This document shows positions 46,475 to 55,767 of a DNA stretch of 64,000 nucleotides, piece by piece. Where the stretch lies: positions 1 through 64,000 of the forward strand of contig JAJUJL010000018.1 in assembly GCA_029265355.1 (NCBI GenBank), in the 5' to 3' direction. The notes beneath the pieces were generated by a model, which did not search any database, was not told the origin of the DNA, and was given only the letters and a program-made list of their open reading frames with translations. The translations under genes and the position numbers were made by a program. Position 1 is the first letter of the stretch. The number at the start of each line of letters is the position of its first letter. This DNA comes from Chloroflexota bacterium (GTDB lineage: Bacteria; Chloroflexota; Anaerolineae; Anaerolineales; UBA4823).

Positions 46475-48250
46475 TTACTGTCCGGCGATTACCGGACGAA
46501 CTCCATCTGGAGGAATATCCATTAACACGACCAGTCGCTCAACTACCTGGGCAAAGACTGGGGCCGCTGTTTCTGAGCCCCAAATAGACGCACTTGGCTT
46601 TTCTAACCACACGTAGACGACAAACTTGGGATCATCTGTTGGACCCCAGCCAACAAATGAGGCATTTGTCACGTTGCTCGTATAACCAAAGGCCGTAGGT
46701 ATTTCACCCGTACCCGTTTTTCCTGCCACACGGTAGCCATCGACCAGGGCAACCGAAGCTTCTTCCTCCAATGAGCGGGCCAACATATCAGTCATAATCC
46801 TGGCTGTTTCGGGTCGTACCGGCAAGCCCACTGTTCGCTGTTCGGTTTCGAATTGTCTGCCTTTATCGACAATGGCGCGTACGATGCGGGGAGCCATCAT
46901 CTTACCATCGTTAGCCAAGGAAGATACTGCAGCAATCATCTGCAGCGGTGTTGCTGCCACGCCCTGTCCAAAGGCATTGGTTCCCAGGTCTGCATCTACC
47001 CAATCTCGATCGCCGGGCACCTTCAAACGTCCGCTGGACTCGCCATACAGCTCGATCCCGGTTAAGTGCCCCAGGCCGAAAGCTTCCATATAGCGGTAGA
47101 ACGTGCTATTCCCCATCTGCGAAGCCACCCAGGCCAGGCAAACGTTGAGCGAATGTTGCATGCAGCCCTGCATATCTTGCTCGCCCCAGACACCACGGTT
47201 CCAGTTATAGACATAGATCCCGCCTATCTCAAAGACACCTGTATCCAGGAAGATCGTATCCGGCTTCACCGCACCCGAGTCGATAGCAGCCGCCATGGTG
47301 AGCACCTTGAAGACCGATCCCGGCTCGTATGCCTGGCTAATGGCGCGGTTGAAAGGTGTACTGCCTCGGAAGATTTCACCATAGCGCCAATATTCATTCA
47401 AATCCATCCGCGGTGTGGTCGCCATTGCCAACACATCGCCGCTTTCTGGATCCATGATGATGATCGTACCAGACTCCGCCCCATAGGTTTCCACAGCCCG
47501 GTCTACCAGGCGTTCCATTTCCGCCTGGATGGTGCGGTCGATGGTCAAGATCAGGCTGGAACCTGGTGGCACATTGGGGCGCTGCTCGGCGCGAATCGGG
47601 TCGTTCGGCACCAACACCCGTTGCGGCGTGCCGGCCAGCAATTCATCGAAATTTGCCTCCAGCCCAAAATAGCCGGTCAGTTCGCCTTCTTCGTTGCGCC
47701 CGACAAAACCAAGAATGTTGGAAGCCAGTTCTTTTTCTGGATAGGACCGTTGCAGGTGCGGGTGAAAGACCAGCCCGCGCAGGCTGGCGCGCTCAGGGTC
47801 TCGACTGGAGCCATTCAATTCTTCCAATTCTTTGGCATATTCTGTCAGGCGCTCAACCTTATCAACGGGTACCAAATCGGCGATTACACGGTAAATGGCT
47901 TGAGGCGATGCCGGCTGGCTGGCAACCTGGTAAACCTCGTTGTAGTCCAGGCCCAGCACCACGCTGGATGCCAGGGCAATAGTATGTGGGTTGACGACCT
48001 GCTCCAACTCGATGCCCACTTCGTAGACAGTTGAATTTCCAGCCAGCACATTGCCCCAGCGATCGTAAATCAGCCCCCGAGCTGGTTGAATAGTATGAGG
48101 AATCCAGGCGTACAACTCTCTCTGTTGAAGAAAGGCATTGACCTGTTCAGGATTCAACTGGATGCTGACTAGGCGCACAAATATTGACCCGGCAAACACA
48201 GTCAACAGTGTACCCAGGAGCGTATATCGCCAGATATGCTCGCTTTTCAT
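46475..48250 (-). CDS. Class B penicillin-binding protein (FtsI/Spo-type transpeptidase)
   Basis: The 591-residue protein is the septal transpeptidase partner of FtsW. It has an N-terminal transmembrane helix (about 8-28), a PBP dimerisation domain (about 50-230) and a transpeptidase domain with SxxK in YEPGSVFKVLTMAA, SxN in MQHSLNVCLAW and KTG in RVAGKTGTGEI. It has no PASTA repeats. GGAGAG precedes the ATG at 48250, which overlaps the stop of the FtsL-like gene by four bases. It is equivalent to ftsI by position. Confidence 0.95.
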   Translation of the reverse strand: MKSEHIWRYTLLGTLLTVFAGSIFVRLVSIQLNPEQVNAFLQQRELYAWIPHTIQPARGLIYDRWGNVLAGNSTVYEVGIELEQVVNPHTIALASSVVLGLDYNEVYQVASQPASPQAIYRVIADLVPVDKVERLTEYAKELEELNGSSRDPERASLRGLVFHPHLQRSYPEKELASNILGFVGRNEEGELTGYFGLEANFDELLAGTPQRVLVPNDPIRAEQRPNVPPGSSLILTIDRTIQAEMERLVDRAVETYGAESGTIIIMDPESGDVLAMATTPRMDLNEYWRYGEIFRGSTPFNRAISQAYEPGSVFKVLTMAAAIDSGAVKPDTIFLDTGVFEIGGIYVYNWNRGVWGEQDMQGCMQHSLNVCLAWVASQMGNSTFYRYMEAFGLGHLTGIELYGESSGRLKVPGDRDWVDADLGTNAFGQGVAATPLQMIAAVSSLANDGKMMAPRIVRAIVDKGRQFETEQRTVGLPVRPETARIMTDMLARSLEEEASVALVDGYRVAGKTGTGEIPTAFGYTSNVTNASFVGWGPTDDPKFVVYVWLEKPSASIWGSETAAPVFAQVVERLVVLMDIPPDGVRPVIAGQ

Positions 48251-48726
48251 GGTTGACTCTCCACCAACCGCCGTAGGGCAGGGATCAACCTCAAGCGGAG
48301 CCAATCCAGCAGCGACTCGGTGTAATCCGCTGGTAGGCTGGCCGCAACGGCGACCACCGTTTCCGGCACTGGCGCCAGGTTGGCTGCCTGGCGAGGGACA
48401 TAACCATCCACCACCAAATACTCGACCTCTTCCCGCTCTACCGGATAAAACCCCATCTCCTCTGCGCGCCGGCGCATGGTCGTCGCCGAGCGCAGCTCTG
48501 CCAGTCTTGTCTCCAAATCAGCAATCGAGGTTTCCATATCTTCGATTTCAGATTGCATATCCATGATTTGGCGACCCACCGTCGCCGCTTTGGTAGTCAC
48601 GCTCAGGTAAATAATCGCCACCAATGCTAACGACACCAGTGCAAGCAGAAAAAGCCCCAATATTTGGAGCTGTCTGCGCCAGGGCGCCTGGGTATAGGCT
48701 TGTGTCAGCGTTCTTACCCGATCCAT
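48247..48726 (-). CDS. FtsL-like division protein
   Basis: The 159-residue protein has a short cytoplasmic N-terminus, a transmembrane helix (about 19-42, LQILGLFLLALVSLALVAII), then a coiled coil (about 45-85, MQSEIEDMETSIADLETRLA) and an extracytoplasmic tail. This is the FtsL/DivIC layout. It lies between rsmH and the PBP gene where ftsL belongs, and overlaps the PBP start (ATGA). Sequence conservation in this family is poor, so the call rests on topology and position. Confidence 0.8.
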   Translation of the reverse strand: MDRVRTLTQAYTQAPWRRQLQILGLFLLALVSLALVAIIYLSVTTKAATVGRQIMDMQSEIEDMETSIADLETRLAELRSATTMRRRAEEMGFYPVEREEVEYLVVDGYVPRQAANLAPVPETVVAVAASLPADYTESLLDWLRLRLIPALRRLVESQP

Positions 48727-48819
48727 CCTATGCTGCCTCCTGCCGGTAAGCTACGGTGCATGTGATCCAAATTCCGCAATCAGAAGATATGCAAGTGTCA
48801 TGCCAGAATCATCCGAAAG

Positions 48820-49737
48820 CTATCTTACCAATTTTTCAACCACGCGCAGCTTGGCGCTGCGGGAACGTGGGTTTGCAGCCATTTCGTCGGCAGTGGGGAC
48901 AAGTGGTTGCCGGTTAACCAGGATCAGGCTGGCTTTGTGCCCACAAGTGCATACGGGCTGGCGCGGGGGGCAGATACAATCCTGGCTTTCCTGGCGAAAA
49001 AATTGTTTCACCAGCCGATCCTCCAATGAGTGAAACGAAATGACCGCCAATCTTCCTCCGGGTACCAACGCTGCCACCGCCTGAGGTAACGCCTGCGTGA
49101 TTGCCTCGAGCTCCTGGTTTACCGCGATGCGCAGCGCCTGAAACGTGCGCGTCGCCGGGTGCATTCCGGGCCTACCGCTGCTGGTCGCCCTGGCAATCAC
49201 ATTTGCCAGTTCAACAGTTGTGCGCAGTGGCCTGGCTCTCACAATCGCCTGGGCTACCTTGCGCGCCCGGCGCTCCTCTCCGTACTTCCAAATCAGCGCC
49301 GCAAGCTCCGCTTCTGGCAGCTCATTGACTAAACTGGCTGCCGTGATATCTCCTGCAGGATCGAAACGCATATCCAGAGGGGCATCAGATAAGAATGAAA
49401 ACCCCCGCTCCTGGGTGTCCAGCTGCATCGATGAGACTCCCAGATCCAACAATATCCCATCTACAGCTTCCCAACCCAATGAAATCAGTTGGGCGCGCAA
49501 GGTGGTATACGAAACCTGGCGCAGAATCGCCCGCTCGCCAAACGGCGCCAACGTTTCAGCGGCGAGCCTCAGCGCCTGCGGATCCACATCCAGACCCAGC
49601 AGCTTTCCATCCGGGCTGCTGGCATTCAGGATGCCCCAGGCATGACCCCCGGCCCCCAAAGTGGCATCCACATAATAACCACCCCGGCGAGGGCGCAACG
49701 CGTGTATAATTTCATGGTAAAGAACCGGGCGATGCAT
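48820..49737 (-). CDS. rsmH: 16S rRNA (cytosine1402-N4)-methyltransferase
   Basis: RsmH (MraW) methylates C1402 of 16S rRNA. The 305-residue protein has the family start MHRPVLYHEIIHAL, the SAM motif YVDATLGAGGHAWGIL, GILLDLGVSSMQLDT, RGFSFLSDAPLDMRFDP, TFQALRIAVNQELEAI and VISFHSLEDRLVKQFF. The ATG at 49737 gives the canonical start; a GTG three codons upstream is possible. No clear ribosome-binding site is visible. It follows mraZ. Confidence 0.97.
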   Translation of the reverse strand: MHRPVLYHEIIHALRPRRGGYYVDATLGAGGHAWGILNASSPDGKLLGLDVDPQALRLAAETLAPFGERAILRQVSYTTLRAQLISLGWEAVDGILLDLGVSSMQLDTQERGFSFLSDAPLDMRFDPAGDITAASLVNELPEAELAALIWKYGEERRARKVAQAIVRARPLRTTVELANVIARATSSGRPGMHPATRTFQALRIAVNQELEAITQALPQAVAALVPGGRLAVISFHSLEDRLVKQFFRQESQDCICPPRQPVCTCGHKASLILVNRQPLVPTADEMAANPRSRSAKLRVVEKLVR

Positions 49738-49770
49738 GGATATCACGTTTGAACACTGATATCCCGCGAG

Positions 49771-50208
49771 TTAACCTGCTGGGATTTCGAACTCTGTGAA
49801 CAGATCGGCTTGCTCCTTGACCTCTTCAATCTGCCTGGCTTGTTCTTGCCATTGCTCGCTCGACCAGATTTCGAAATGCTCGCCTACCCCAACAATCACC
49901 ACCTCACCATCAAGTCCAGCAGACTGGCGAAGAAACTGAGGTATCAGGATGCGTCCGGCGCGATCGACATCAACCTGTTCACCGCTCGAAAACAGAAACC
50001 GTTTGAACAAGCGTGCGCGGGGATCGGTAATGCTCATCGTACGAACTTTCTGCGAGATCGCGTTAAATGACTCAGTGGTTAGAACCATCAAATTGCCATC
50101 GAATCCCTGCGTAATAAACGCACCGTTCGAGAGCAACTCACGAAAACGCGCCGGAATGATCAACCGGCCTTTGTCATCGATGGAATGCTGATAGCGACCC
50201 AGGAACAT
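49771..50208 (-). CDS. mraZ: MraZ, transcriptional regulator of the dcw cluster
   Basis: MraZ binds repeated TGGGN boxes and controls its own division/cell-wall operon. The 145-residue protein has two SpoVT/AbrB-like halves, with DDKGRLIIPARFR at about 12-24 and DRAGRILIPQFLR at about 80-92. The ATG at 50208 gives the conserved start MFLGRYQHSID; the longer frame reads through the promoter and operator. Its operator repeats lie 48-82 bases upstream of this ATG. Confidence 0.97.
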   Translation of the reverse strand: MFLGRYQHSIDDKGRLIIPARFRELLSNGAFITQGFDGNLMVLTTESFNAISQKVRTMSITDPRARLFKRFLFSSGEQVDVDRAGRILIPQFLRQSAGLDGEVVIVGVGEHFEIWSSEQWQEQARQIEEVKEQADLFTEFEIPAG

Positions 50209-50234
50209 ATGTTCTACACTGTCCTTAATGTCAG

Positions 50235-50257
50235 AACGCCGGCTTTCGCCCGGCGTT
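50235..50257 (-). promoter_or_regulatory. Hairpin in the mraZ leader
   Basis: AACGCCGG and CCGGCGTT form an eight-bp stem around a seven-base loop (minus strand, 50257 to 50235). It lies between the operator boxes and the mraZ ATG and shares two bases with the most downstream box. Confidence 0.45.
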
Positions 50258-50290
50258 CCACTTCGTCCCACTTTGTCCCACGATCACCCA
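50256..50290 (-). promoter_or_regulatory. MraZ operator: four direct repeats, 10-bp period
   Basis: On the minus strand the boxes read TGGGT (50290-50286), TGGGA (50280-50276), TGGGA (50270-50266) and TGGAA (50260-50256), each separated by five bases. This matches the known MraZ recognition pattern of TGGGN repeats with five-base spacers. The boxes start just after the -10 element and cover the likely transcription start, so binding would repress mraZ and the dcw genes. Confidence 0.85.
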
Positions 50291-50291
50291 C

Positions 50292-50320
50292 AGTATATAC
50301 GAAATCTGTCCGAATTGCAA
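50292..50320 (-). promoter_or_regulatory. Promoter of mraZ and the dcw cluster
   Basis: On the minus strand TTGCAA (50320-50315) and TATACT (50297-50292) are 17 bases apart. The first MraZ box begins two bases after the -10. Confidence 0.7.
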
Positions 50321-50388
50321 GAGTATAACAATTAGAAATTTCGATTCTGTTAACCAAACCTTTGTACTATCGACATTTAGGAGCCTCC

Positions 50389-51786
50389 ATGCATACAGCC
50401 ACAGGATACCAGCATTACTTCGTTGGACTTGACGCACAGGTACCGTTGCTCGACGGTAGCCGCCGGGTGTATATCAATTTCGATAACGCTGCCTCAACCC
50501 CTGCTCTCAAAGCCGTCCAGCGAGCTGTCAACGAATTCCTGGTTTTTTACAGCAGCGTCCACCGCGGCACAGGCTTCAAAAGCCAGCTTTCAACCCACGC
50601 CTACGAAGAGTCTCGCCGCATCGTGATGGAATTTCTGGGCGCTAACCCCAAAGAGCACACCTGCATTTTTGGAAAAAACACCACGGAGGCGATCAACAAG
50701 CTCGCCAGGCGCTTTCCATTTACTGATCAACGTAACGTGGTATTGATCAGCGGTATGGAACACCACTCGAATGATTTGCCCTGGCGCAGCGCCGCACACA
50801 CCATCCACACAGCTTTGACACCCGATGGCAGATTGGATATCGACGATCTGCGCGCCAAACTGGAGACCTACCGTTCGCAAGTCGCATTGGTTGCTATCAC
50901 GGGAGCCAGCAATGTTACCGGTAATCTCAACCCTATCCACCAGATTGCCGAATGGGCGCATGCCGCGGGGGCGCAGATCGCTGTCGACTGCGCCCAGCTT
51001 GCCCCCCACCGCAAAGTGGATATGGGGACGCTGGACGACCCTGCGCACCTGGATTTCGTGACCATCTCTGCTCACAAGATGTATGCCCCGTTCGGCACCG
51101 GCGCGCTGGTCGGCCGGCGTGATATTTTCGAGCGCGGCGATCCCGACCTGACTGGGGGTGGCACGGTGGAAATCGTCACCCTGGAAGACGTTGTCTGGTC
51201 TGGTCCACCCGACCGAGATGAAGCCGGTAGCCCCAATACCATCGGCGCTGTCGCCCTGGCCGCTGCCATCCGCCAGCTCCAATCCATCGGCATGCAGCAG
51301 GTTGCCGAACACGAAGCCGAGCTGACCCATTATGCGCTGCAAGCGCTGACCGCAGTACCCGGCATCCAAATTTATGGACAAACGGATCCTGAAAGCGCCT
51401 CCCAACGACTCGGCGTTATTCCTCTAAAAATTAAAGGTATATCCCATTTTCTCATCGCAGCCGTGTTGGGCTATGAGTTTGGCATCGGTGTGCGCAGCGG
51501 TTGCTTCTGCGCCCATCCATATATCCTGCACCTGTTAGGCCTAAATCACGATGAATCTCGCCAGGTTCGCGCCCAAATGCTTTCCGGTGATAAATCCAAT
51601 ATGCCGGGATTGATCCGGGCGTCATTTGGCCTGTACAACACGGTGGAAGAAATCGACGCCCTGGTGGAAGCGCTGCTTCGCATCGCCAATGGCCAATATG
51701 GTGGTCGCTATCACCAAAATATTGCCAGCGGCGAGTATTCTCCCGAAGGTTGGGCGCCTGCATTCGACCAGTACTTTCAACTCTGA
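50389..51786 (+). CDS. SufS/Csd-like cysteine desulfurase family aminotransferase
   Basis: The 465-residue class V PLP enzyme shows INFDNAASTPALKAVQRAV, GKNTTEAINKLARRF, MEHHSNDLPWR, AITGASNVTGNLNPIHQIA, VDCAQLAPHRKVDM and the PLP lysine in TISAHKMYAPFGTGAL. The catalytic-Cys loop is RSGCFCAHPYI. That fits desulfurases, which take sulfur from cysteine, but the protein is about 60 residues longer than SufS and no suf genes are adjacent. GGAG precedes the ATG. It is divergent from mraZ and converges on the fructosamine kinase gene with only six bases between stops. Confidence 0.85.
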   Translation: MHTATGYQHYFVGLDAQVPLLDGSRRVYINFDNAASTPALKAVQRAVNEFLVFYSSVHRGTGFKSQLSTHAYEESRRIVMEFLGANPKEHTCIFGKNTTEAINKLARRFPFTDQRNVVLISGMEHHSNDLPWRSAAHTIHTALTPDGRLDIDDLRAKLETYRSQVALVAITGASNVTGNLNPIHQIAEWAHAAGAQIAVDCAQLAPHRKVDMGTLDDPAHLDFVTISAHKMYAPFGTGALVGRRDIFERGDPDLTGGGTVEIVTLEDVVWSGPPDRDEAGSPNTIGAVALAAAIRQLQSIGMQQVAEHEAELTHYALQALTAVPGIQIYGQTDPESASQRLGVIPLKIKGISHFLIAAVLGYEFGIGVRSGCFCAHPYILHLLGLNHDESRQVRAQMLSGDKSNMPGLIRASFGLYNTVEEIDALVEALLRIANGQYGGRYHQNIASGEYSPEGWAPAFDQYFQL

Positions 51787-51792
51787 CCCCCA

Positions 51793-52650
51793 CTAATGCC
51801 CGCCATACCGCCTCAGGATAGCCCGCACCTCCCCCAGGTAACTCTCACCAAACAGGTTCAGGTGATTTAACAGGTGATACAGGTTATAGATATCAAAACG
51901 TTCTCTCCAGCCACTCTCCAAAGGACGCATTTCCTGGTAGGCCTGATAAAAAGACTCTGCGAAAGCGCCAAATAAGGCAGTCATCGCCAGCTCAGCCTCC
52001 GCCCAGCCATAATATACCGCTGGGTCAATAATCGCTGGGGCGCCGTGCCGGTCGCTGATGGCGTTGCCGCTCCACAAATCCCCATGGAGCAGTGAAGCTG
52101 GTTGTTGTGGCACCAATTGCGGCAGCCGCGCTGCCAAAGCCTGCGCTTGTCTCTCTTCTGCGCTTCCTAATAAACCACGACGCCTTGCCAGTGAAACCTG
52201 GAATAGAAGGCGGCGCTCTGCAAAGAAAACATAACCATCCTCATTCCAGTCATTTGGCTGTGCTGTGCTGCCGATGTAATTGGAGTGCTCAAAACCAAAT
52301 CTTGGTTGAGTGCGCAAATGAAGCGCTGCCAGCTCCCTGCCAAACTGTTGCCAATAGTCCGCCCGGCGCGGCGCTGGCTCGAGATCTTCCAGCAAGATGA
52401 AATCACGCCCAAAGCAAAATACCGCTGGTGTGCGCGGCCCGGCGCCGGCCGCCAGAGCTTCCAAACCCTGGGCTTCGCGTTGGAACATATCGAACGGCGC
52501 GGAGAGGTTCGATTTCACAAAGAAACGATCGCCTGAAGAAGTCTTCAACCTGGCACCATGGTTGATACAGCCGCCGCCAACCGCCTGGGCATTGATGACT
52601 TCGCCAAACCCATTTTCCTTCAGCCAGCTCTTCACCGCGCTGGGAATCAT
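51793..52650 (-). CDS. Fructosamine/ribulosamine kinase family protein
   Basis: These kinases phosphorylate sugar adducts on proteins so that they fall off, repairing glycation. The 285-residue protein has VGGGCINHGARLKTSSGDRF, FVKSN, FQREAQGLEAL, LLEDLEP, the catalytic LLHGDLWSGN and IIDPAVYYGWAEAELAMT, as in the FN3K/YniA family. Its ATG overlaps the stop of the upstream phosphatase gene (ATGA). Such kinase-phosphatase pairs have been linked to ribulosamine removal in bacteria. Confidence 0.92.
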   Translation of the reverse strand: MIPSAVKSWLKENGFGEVINAQAVGGGCINHGARLKTSSGDRFFVKSNLSAPFDMFQREAQGLEALAAGAGPRTPAVFCFGRDFILLEDLEPAPRRADYWQQFGRELAALHLRTQPRFGFEHSNYIGSTAQPNDWNEDGYVFFAERRLLFQVSLARRRGLLGSAEERQAQALAARLPQLVPQQPASLLHGDLWSGNAISDRHGAPAIIDPAVYYGWAEAELAMTALFGAFAESFYQAYQEMRPLESGWRERFDIYNLYHLLNHLNLFGESYLGEVRAILRRYGGH

Positions 52651-53144
52651 CTCGCCTCACTCAGCGTGCCATTCTCCAGAGCCTTGAGCAATCCCCGGCA
52701 GGCGCGCTCGACGATATCGTATACTTCTTCGAAGCCATCCATGCCGCCATAGTAAGGATCAGGCACAGAAGCCTGCACCTCGCTGTCAGGATCGAACTCG
52801 CGCAGCAAGTGGATCTTGGCTTGTTGCTCGGGTGTCGGAACCAGGCGCAACAGGTCACGCCGGTTCTCTTGATCCATGGCGATGATCAGATCAAAGCGAT
52901 CGAAATCGCGGCGAGAAAATTGCCTGGCCTTGCCGTCATAGTGCAGCCCGCGCCGGGCAGCAACCTGCCGCATGCGTCCATCTGGCGGCTCTCCGACATG
53001 CCAGGCGCCCGTGCCGGCCGAGTCCACCTCGTAGCGGTCGTCCACGTTGGCTTGCCTGGCCAGGTGTATAAACAAATTCTCTGCCAACGGGCTGCGCACA
53101 ATATTGCCCAGGCATACGAAACAGATACGCGTCTTACCAGCCAA
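52647..53144 (-). CDS. Low-molecular-weight protein tyrosine phosphatase family
   Basis: The 165-residue protein has the P-loop FVCLGNIVRSPLAEN near residue 10 and the general-acid loop VPDPYYGGMDGFEEVYD near 125-140, both intact. The start is TTG at 53144, five bases after GGAGGA. Coupling to the fructosamine kinase gene suggests the substrate may be ribulosamine 5-phosphate rather than a phosphoprotein; this is inference from known kinase-phosphatase pairs. A protein tyrosine or arginine phosphatase role remains possible. Confidence 0.92.
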   Translation of the reverse strand: MAGKTRICFVCLGNIVRSPLAENLFIHLARQANVDDRYEVDSAGTGAWHVGEPPDGRMRQVAARRGLHYDGKARQFSRRDFDRFDLIIAMDQENRRDLLRLVPTPEQQAKIHLLREFDPDSEVQASVPDPYYGGMDGFEEVYDIVERACRGLLKALENGTLSEAR

Positions 53145-53190
53145 TCATTTCCTCCAAAAGTATAGATGACCTATACTACCATAGGTCTTT

Positions 53191-53227
53191 AAAAATTCTA
53201 CGGCGCACCCAGATCTGGGTGCGCCGT
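53191..53227 (-). terminator. Terminator of the malic enzyme gene
   Basis: A perfect 28-base palindrome (53200-53227, centred on AGATCT) lies 18 bases after the malic enzyme stop. On the minus strand it is followed by TTTTT at 53195-53191. Confidence 0.8.
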
Positions 53228-53245
53228 TGGTTTCATCTGGCAGCC

Positions 53246-55504
53246 CTATTCTCGGCTTAGAGCATCCATCACTGCTACAGCAGCGATGTTGACAATATCG
53301 CGAACCTCATCCCCTGTTTGTAAAACATGGATCGGCGCTCCCATGCCCAACAAGATCGGCCCAATCGCCTGGGCGTTACCCAGGCGCGCCAGAAGCTTGT
53401 ATGCCACGTTGGCGGATTCGAGCGATGGGAAGATCAACACATTGGCGTCCTTCACCGCGCTGAAGGGGTAGCGATTTTCAATGATCTCCGCCACCACAGC
53501 CGTATCCGCTTGCATCTCGCCATCCACAGCAAAATCGGGACAACGGTCCTTGATGAGCTGCACTGCCCGGCTGACCTTGGCGGAAAGCGGGTGGGGTGTG
53601 CTGCCAAAATTCGAAAAAGACAACAGCGCCACTCTCGGCTCCAGCCCAAGCTGGCGAGCAAAATCGGCGGCAAGGCAAGCAATATCTGCCAGGTCCTCCG
53701 AAGACGGGTCGATATTCACGGTTGCATCAGAGAACAGGTACACTTTTCCCTGAACGATCATGATGTACACGCCCGCCGCAATGCGCCTCCCCGGTGCAGT
53801 GTGGTGTATTTGCAGCGCCGGACGGATCACTTCCGGATAATCATAGTTCAGCCCTGAGATAAACGCATCCCCGTCTCCCATCTTCACCATCATCGGCCCA
53901 AAGACATTGTGTTCGCGCACCCGCTTGCGGGCATCTCGCAGGGTCAGACCTTTGCGCTGGCGCAGTTCGTAATAAGCGAAAGCATATTCATTCAAACGCT
54001 CGAAATTCCACGGGTCCACGATTTGCGGACAGCAATCGAGACCCAGGGCAGCAATTCGCTCATTGATCACCTGTGGCCGGCCCAGCAGCACCGGGATTCC
54101 AATGCCTTCGTCTGCCACCCGCGCTGCTGCTCGGATGATCTTGGTCTCCTCGCCTTCCGCAAAGATGATGCGTTTTTTCTTCGCACTCGAGCGAGCCTTA
54201 TTCATGATGTAATAGCGCACCTGCTCCCCCATCCCCTGGCGGAACGCAAGCTGCTCGCGGTACTCATCCAAATCGATCTGCTTGCGCGCCACGCCTGTCT
54301 CCATAGCCGCTTTGGCGACCGCTGGGGATTCCCACAAAATAACGCGCGGATCCAACGGCTTTGGCACGATGTACTCTGGGCCGAACTTCAAGCTTTCCAA
54401 TCCATAGGCGCGTAGCACACTATCAGGCACATCTTCCTTTGTCAGCGAAGCCAGCGCCATCGTAGCAGCGACTTTCATCTCTTCATTTATGGCGCGTGCG
54501 CGCACATCCAGAGCGCCACGGAAAATAAACGGAAAGCCCAAGACATTGTTGATCTGATTGGGATAATCCGATCGGCCGGTGGCGATGATCGCATCCGGAC
54601 GCGCCTCGCGCGCCAGTTCATACTTGATCTCCGGGTCTGGATTCGCCATGGCAAAAATCAAGGGGCGCGCTGCCATCGCCTTCACCATTTCTGGGGTCAA
54701 GATATCAGCAACCGAGAGACCATAGAAGACATCCGCGCCGCGCACAGCGTCCGCCAGCGTGCGGGCATCGGTATCTGCCGCAAAGCGCTCTTTGTATTTA
54801 TTCATGCCCGCCGTGCGCCCCCGGTAGACAACGCCGCGCGTATCCACCAGCAGGATATTTTCGCGACGCACACCCAGCCGCACCATCAACTCTCCACATG
54901 AGATCGCCGAAGCTCCTGCTCCAGAAATGCACACCTTCACCTCATCGAGCCGCTTCCCGACGATCTCCAATCCATTCAGCAAGCCCGCCCCCGAGATGAT
55001 CGCAGTGCCATGCTGGTCATCATGAAACACAGGGATATCGAGCATGCTGCGCAAAGTCTCTTCAATGTAAAAGCATTCCGGTGCTTTAATATCTTCCAGA
55101 TTGATGCCGCCAAACGTCGGAGCAATCGCTTTGACCACCTGGATGATCACATCCGGATCATGACTGTCAACCTCGATATCAAACACATCGATATCGGCAA
55201 ATTTCTTGAACAGCACACCTTTGCCTTCCATCACCGGCTTCCCAGCCAACGCTCCCCGGTCGCCCAAGCCAAGTATAGCCGTGCCATTCGAGATCACTGC
55301 CACAAGATTGCCTTTGGAGGTGTATTCGTAACTCAGCTCTGGATTCTCAGCAATCTCCAATACAGGGACAGCCACACCTGGCGAATACGCCAGGCTCAGA
55401 TCTCTTTGTGTGGCCATGGGTTTGGTGGGCGTTATGGATATCTTCCCCGGTTTGCCACCCAGGCGATGGTACTCGAGGGCATCTTCACGTGTGATCTTGC
55501 TCAT
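53246..55504 (-). CDS. maeB: NADP-dependent malic enzyme, MaeB type with phosphotransacetylase-like domain
   Basis: Malic enzyme converts malate to pyruvate and CO2, giving NAD(P)H. The 752-residue length matches the MaeB fusion form. The N-terminal half has [96 protein letters not shown] and [10 protein letters not shown]. The C-terminal half (about 430-752) resembles phosphate acetyltransferase ([15 protein letters not shown] and AVISNG-type neighbours absent) and probably regulates the enzyme by acetyl-CoA. GAGGAGAG precedes the ATG. Transcribed alone. Confidence 0.96.
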   Translation of the reverse strand: MSKITREDALEYHRLGGKPGKISITPTKPMATQRDLSLAYSPGVAVPVLEIAENPELSYEYTSKGNLVAVISNGTAILGLGDRGALAGKPVMEGKGVLFKKFADIDVFDIEVDSHDPDVIIQVVKAIAPTFGGINLEDIKAPECFYIEETLRSMLDIPVFHDDQHGTAIISGAGLLNGLEIVGKRLDEVKVCISGAGASAISCGELMVRLGVRRENILLVDTRGVVYRGRTAGMNKYKERFAADTDARTLADAVRGADVFYGLSVADILTPEMVKAMAARPLIFAMANPDPEIKYELAREARPDAIIATGRSDYPNQINNVLGFPFIFRGALDVRARAINEEMKVAATMALASLTKEDVPDSVLRAYGLESLKFGPEYIVPKPLDPRVILWESPAVAKAAMETGVARKQIDLDEYREQLAFRQGMGEQVRYYIMNKARSSAKKKRIIFAEGEETKIIRAAARVADEGIGIPVLLGRPQVINERIAALGLDCCPQIVDPWNFERLNEYAFAYYELRQRKGLTLRDARKRVREHNVFGPMMVKMGDGDAFISGLNYDYPEVIRPALQIHHTAPGRRIAAGVYIMIVQGKVYLFSDATVNIDPSSEDLADIACLAADFARQLGLEPRVALLSFSNFGSTPHPLSAKVSRAVQLIKDRCPDFAVDGEMQADTAVVAEIIENRYPFSAVKDANVLIFPSLESANVAYKLLARLGNAQAIGPILLGMGAPIHVLQTGDEVRDIVNIAAVAVMDALSRE

Positions 55505-55651
55505 TATTCTCTCCTCATGGATACGGGGGCGGTTTTGCCTCTTTTGAAACCATTCTATCAGTCTAAGCGCCTTATCTTCTCACAGATTATACGTCTTTTC
55601 CAGTCACGATTGTCATCGATCAGCGGGATAAAATTCATATCTGTACGATTG

Positions 55652-55690
55652 CAGGCTCTCAAAAATCCAGGACGGATTTTTGAGAGCCTG
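55652..55690. repeat. Perfect 17-bp inverted repeat
   Basis: CAGGCTCTCAAAAATCC (55652-55668) and its exact complement (55674-55690) surround the loop AGGAC. No gene ends next to it on the + strand; malic enzyme starts 150 bases away on the minus strand. It could be an operator, a processing signal or a stray terminator. Confidence 0.5.
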
Positions 55691-55748
55691 AACAGTCCCA
55701 CTCCCTAAAACAATCAAGTGCTGGGAAAATATTTTTTCATTATTTGGA

Positions 55749-55761
55749 TATAATGTATAAT
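55749..55761 (+). promoter_or_regulatory. Tandem TATAAT -10 elements
   Basis: Two overlapping TATAATG copies lie at 55749-55755 and 55756-55762 in a strongly AT-rich stretch. Only a weak T-rich -35 stands upstream. They would start a transcript at about 55768. Confidence 0.4.
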
Positions 55762-55767
55762 GTAACT

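Noticed and set aside
55010-55708. Plus-strand frame of 232 codons opposite malic enzyme
   Set aside because: It is mostly antisense to the well-supported malic enzyme gene, and its tail lies in the non-coding inverted repeat.
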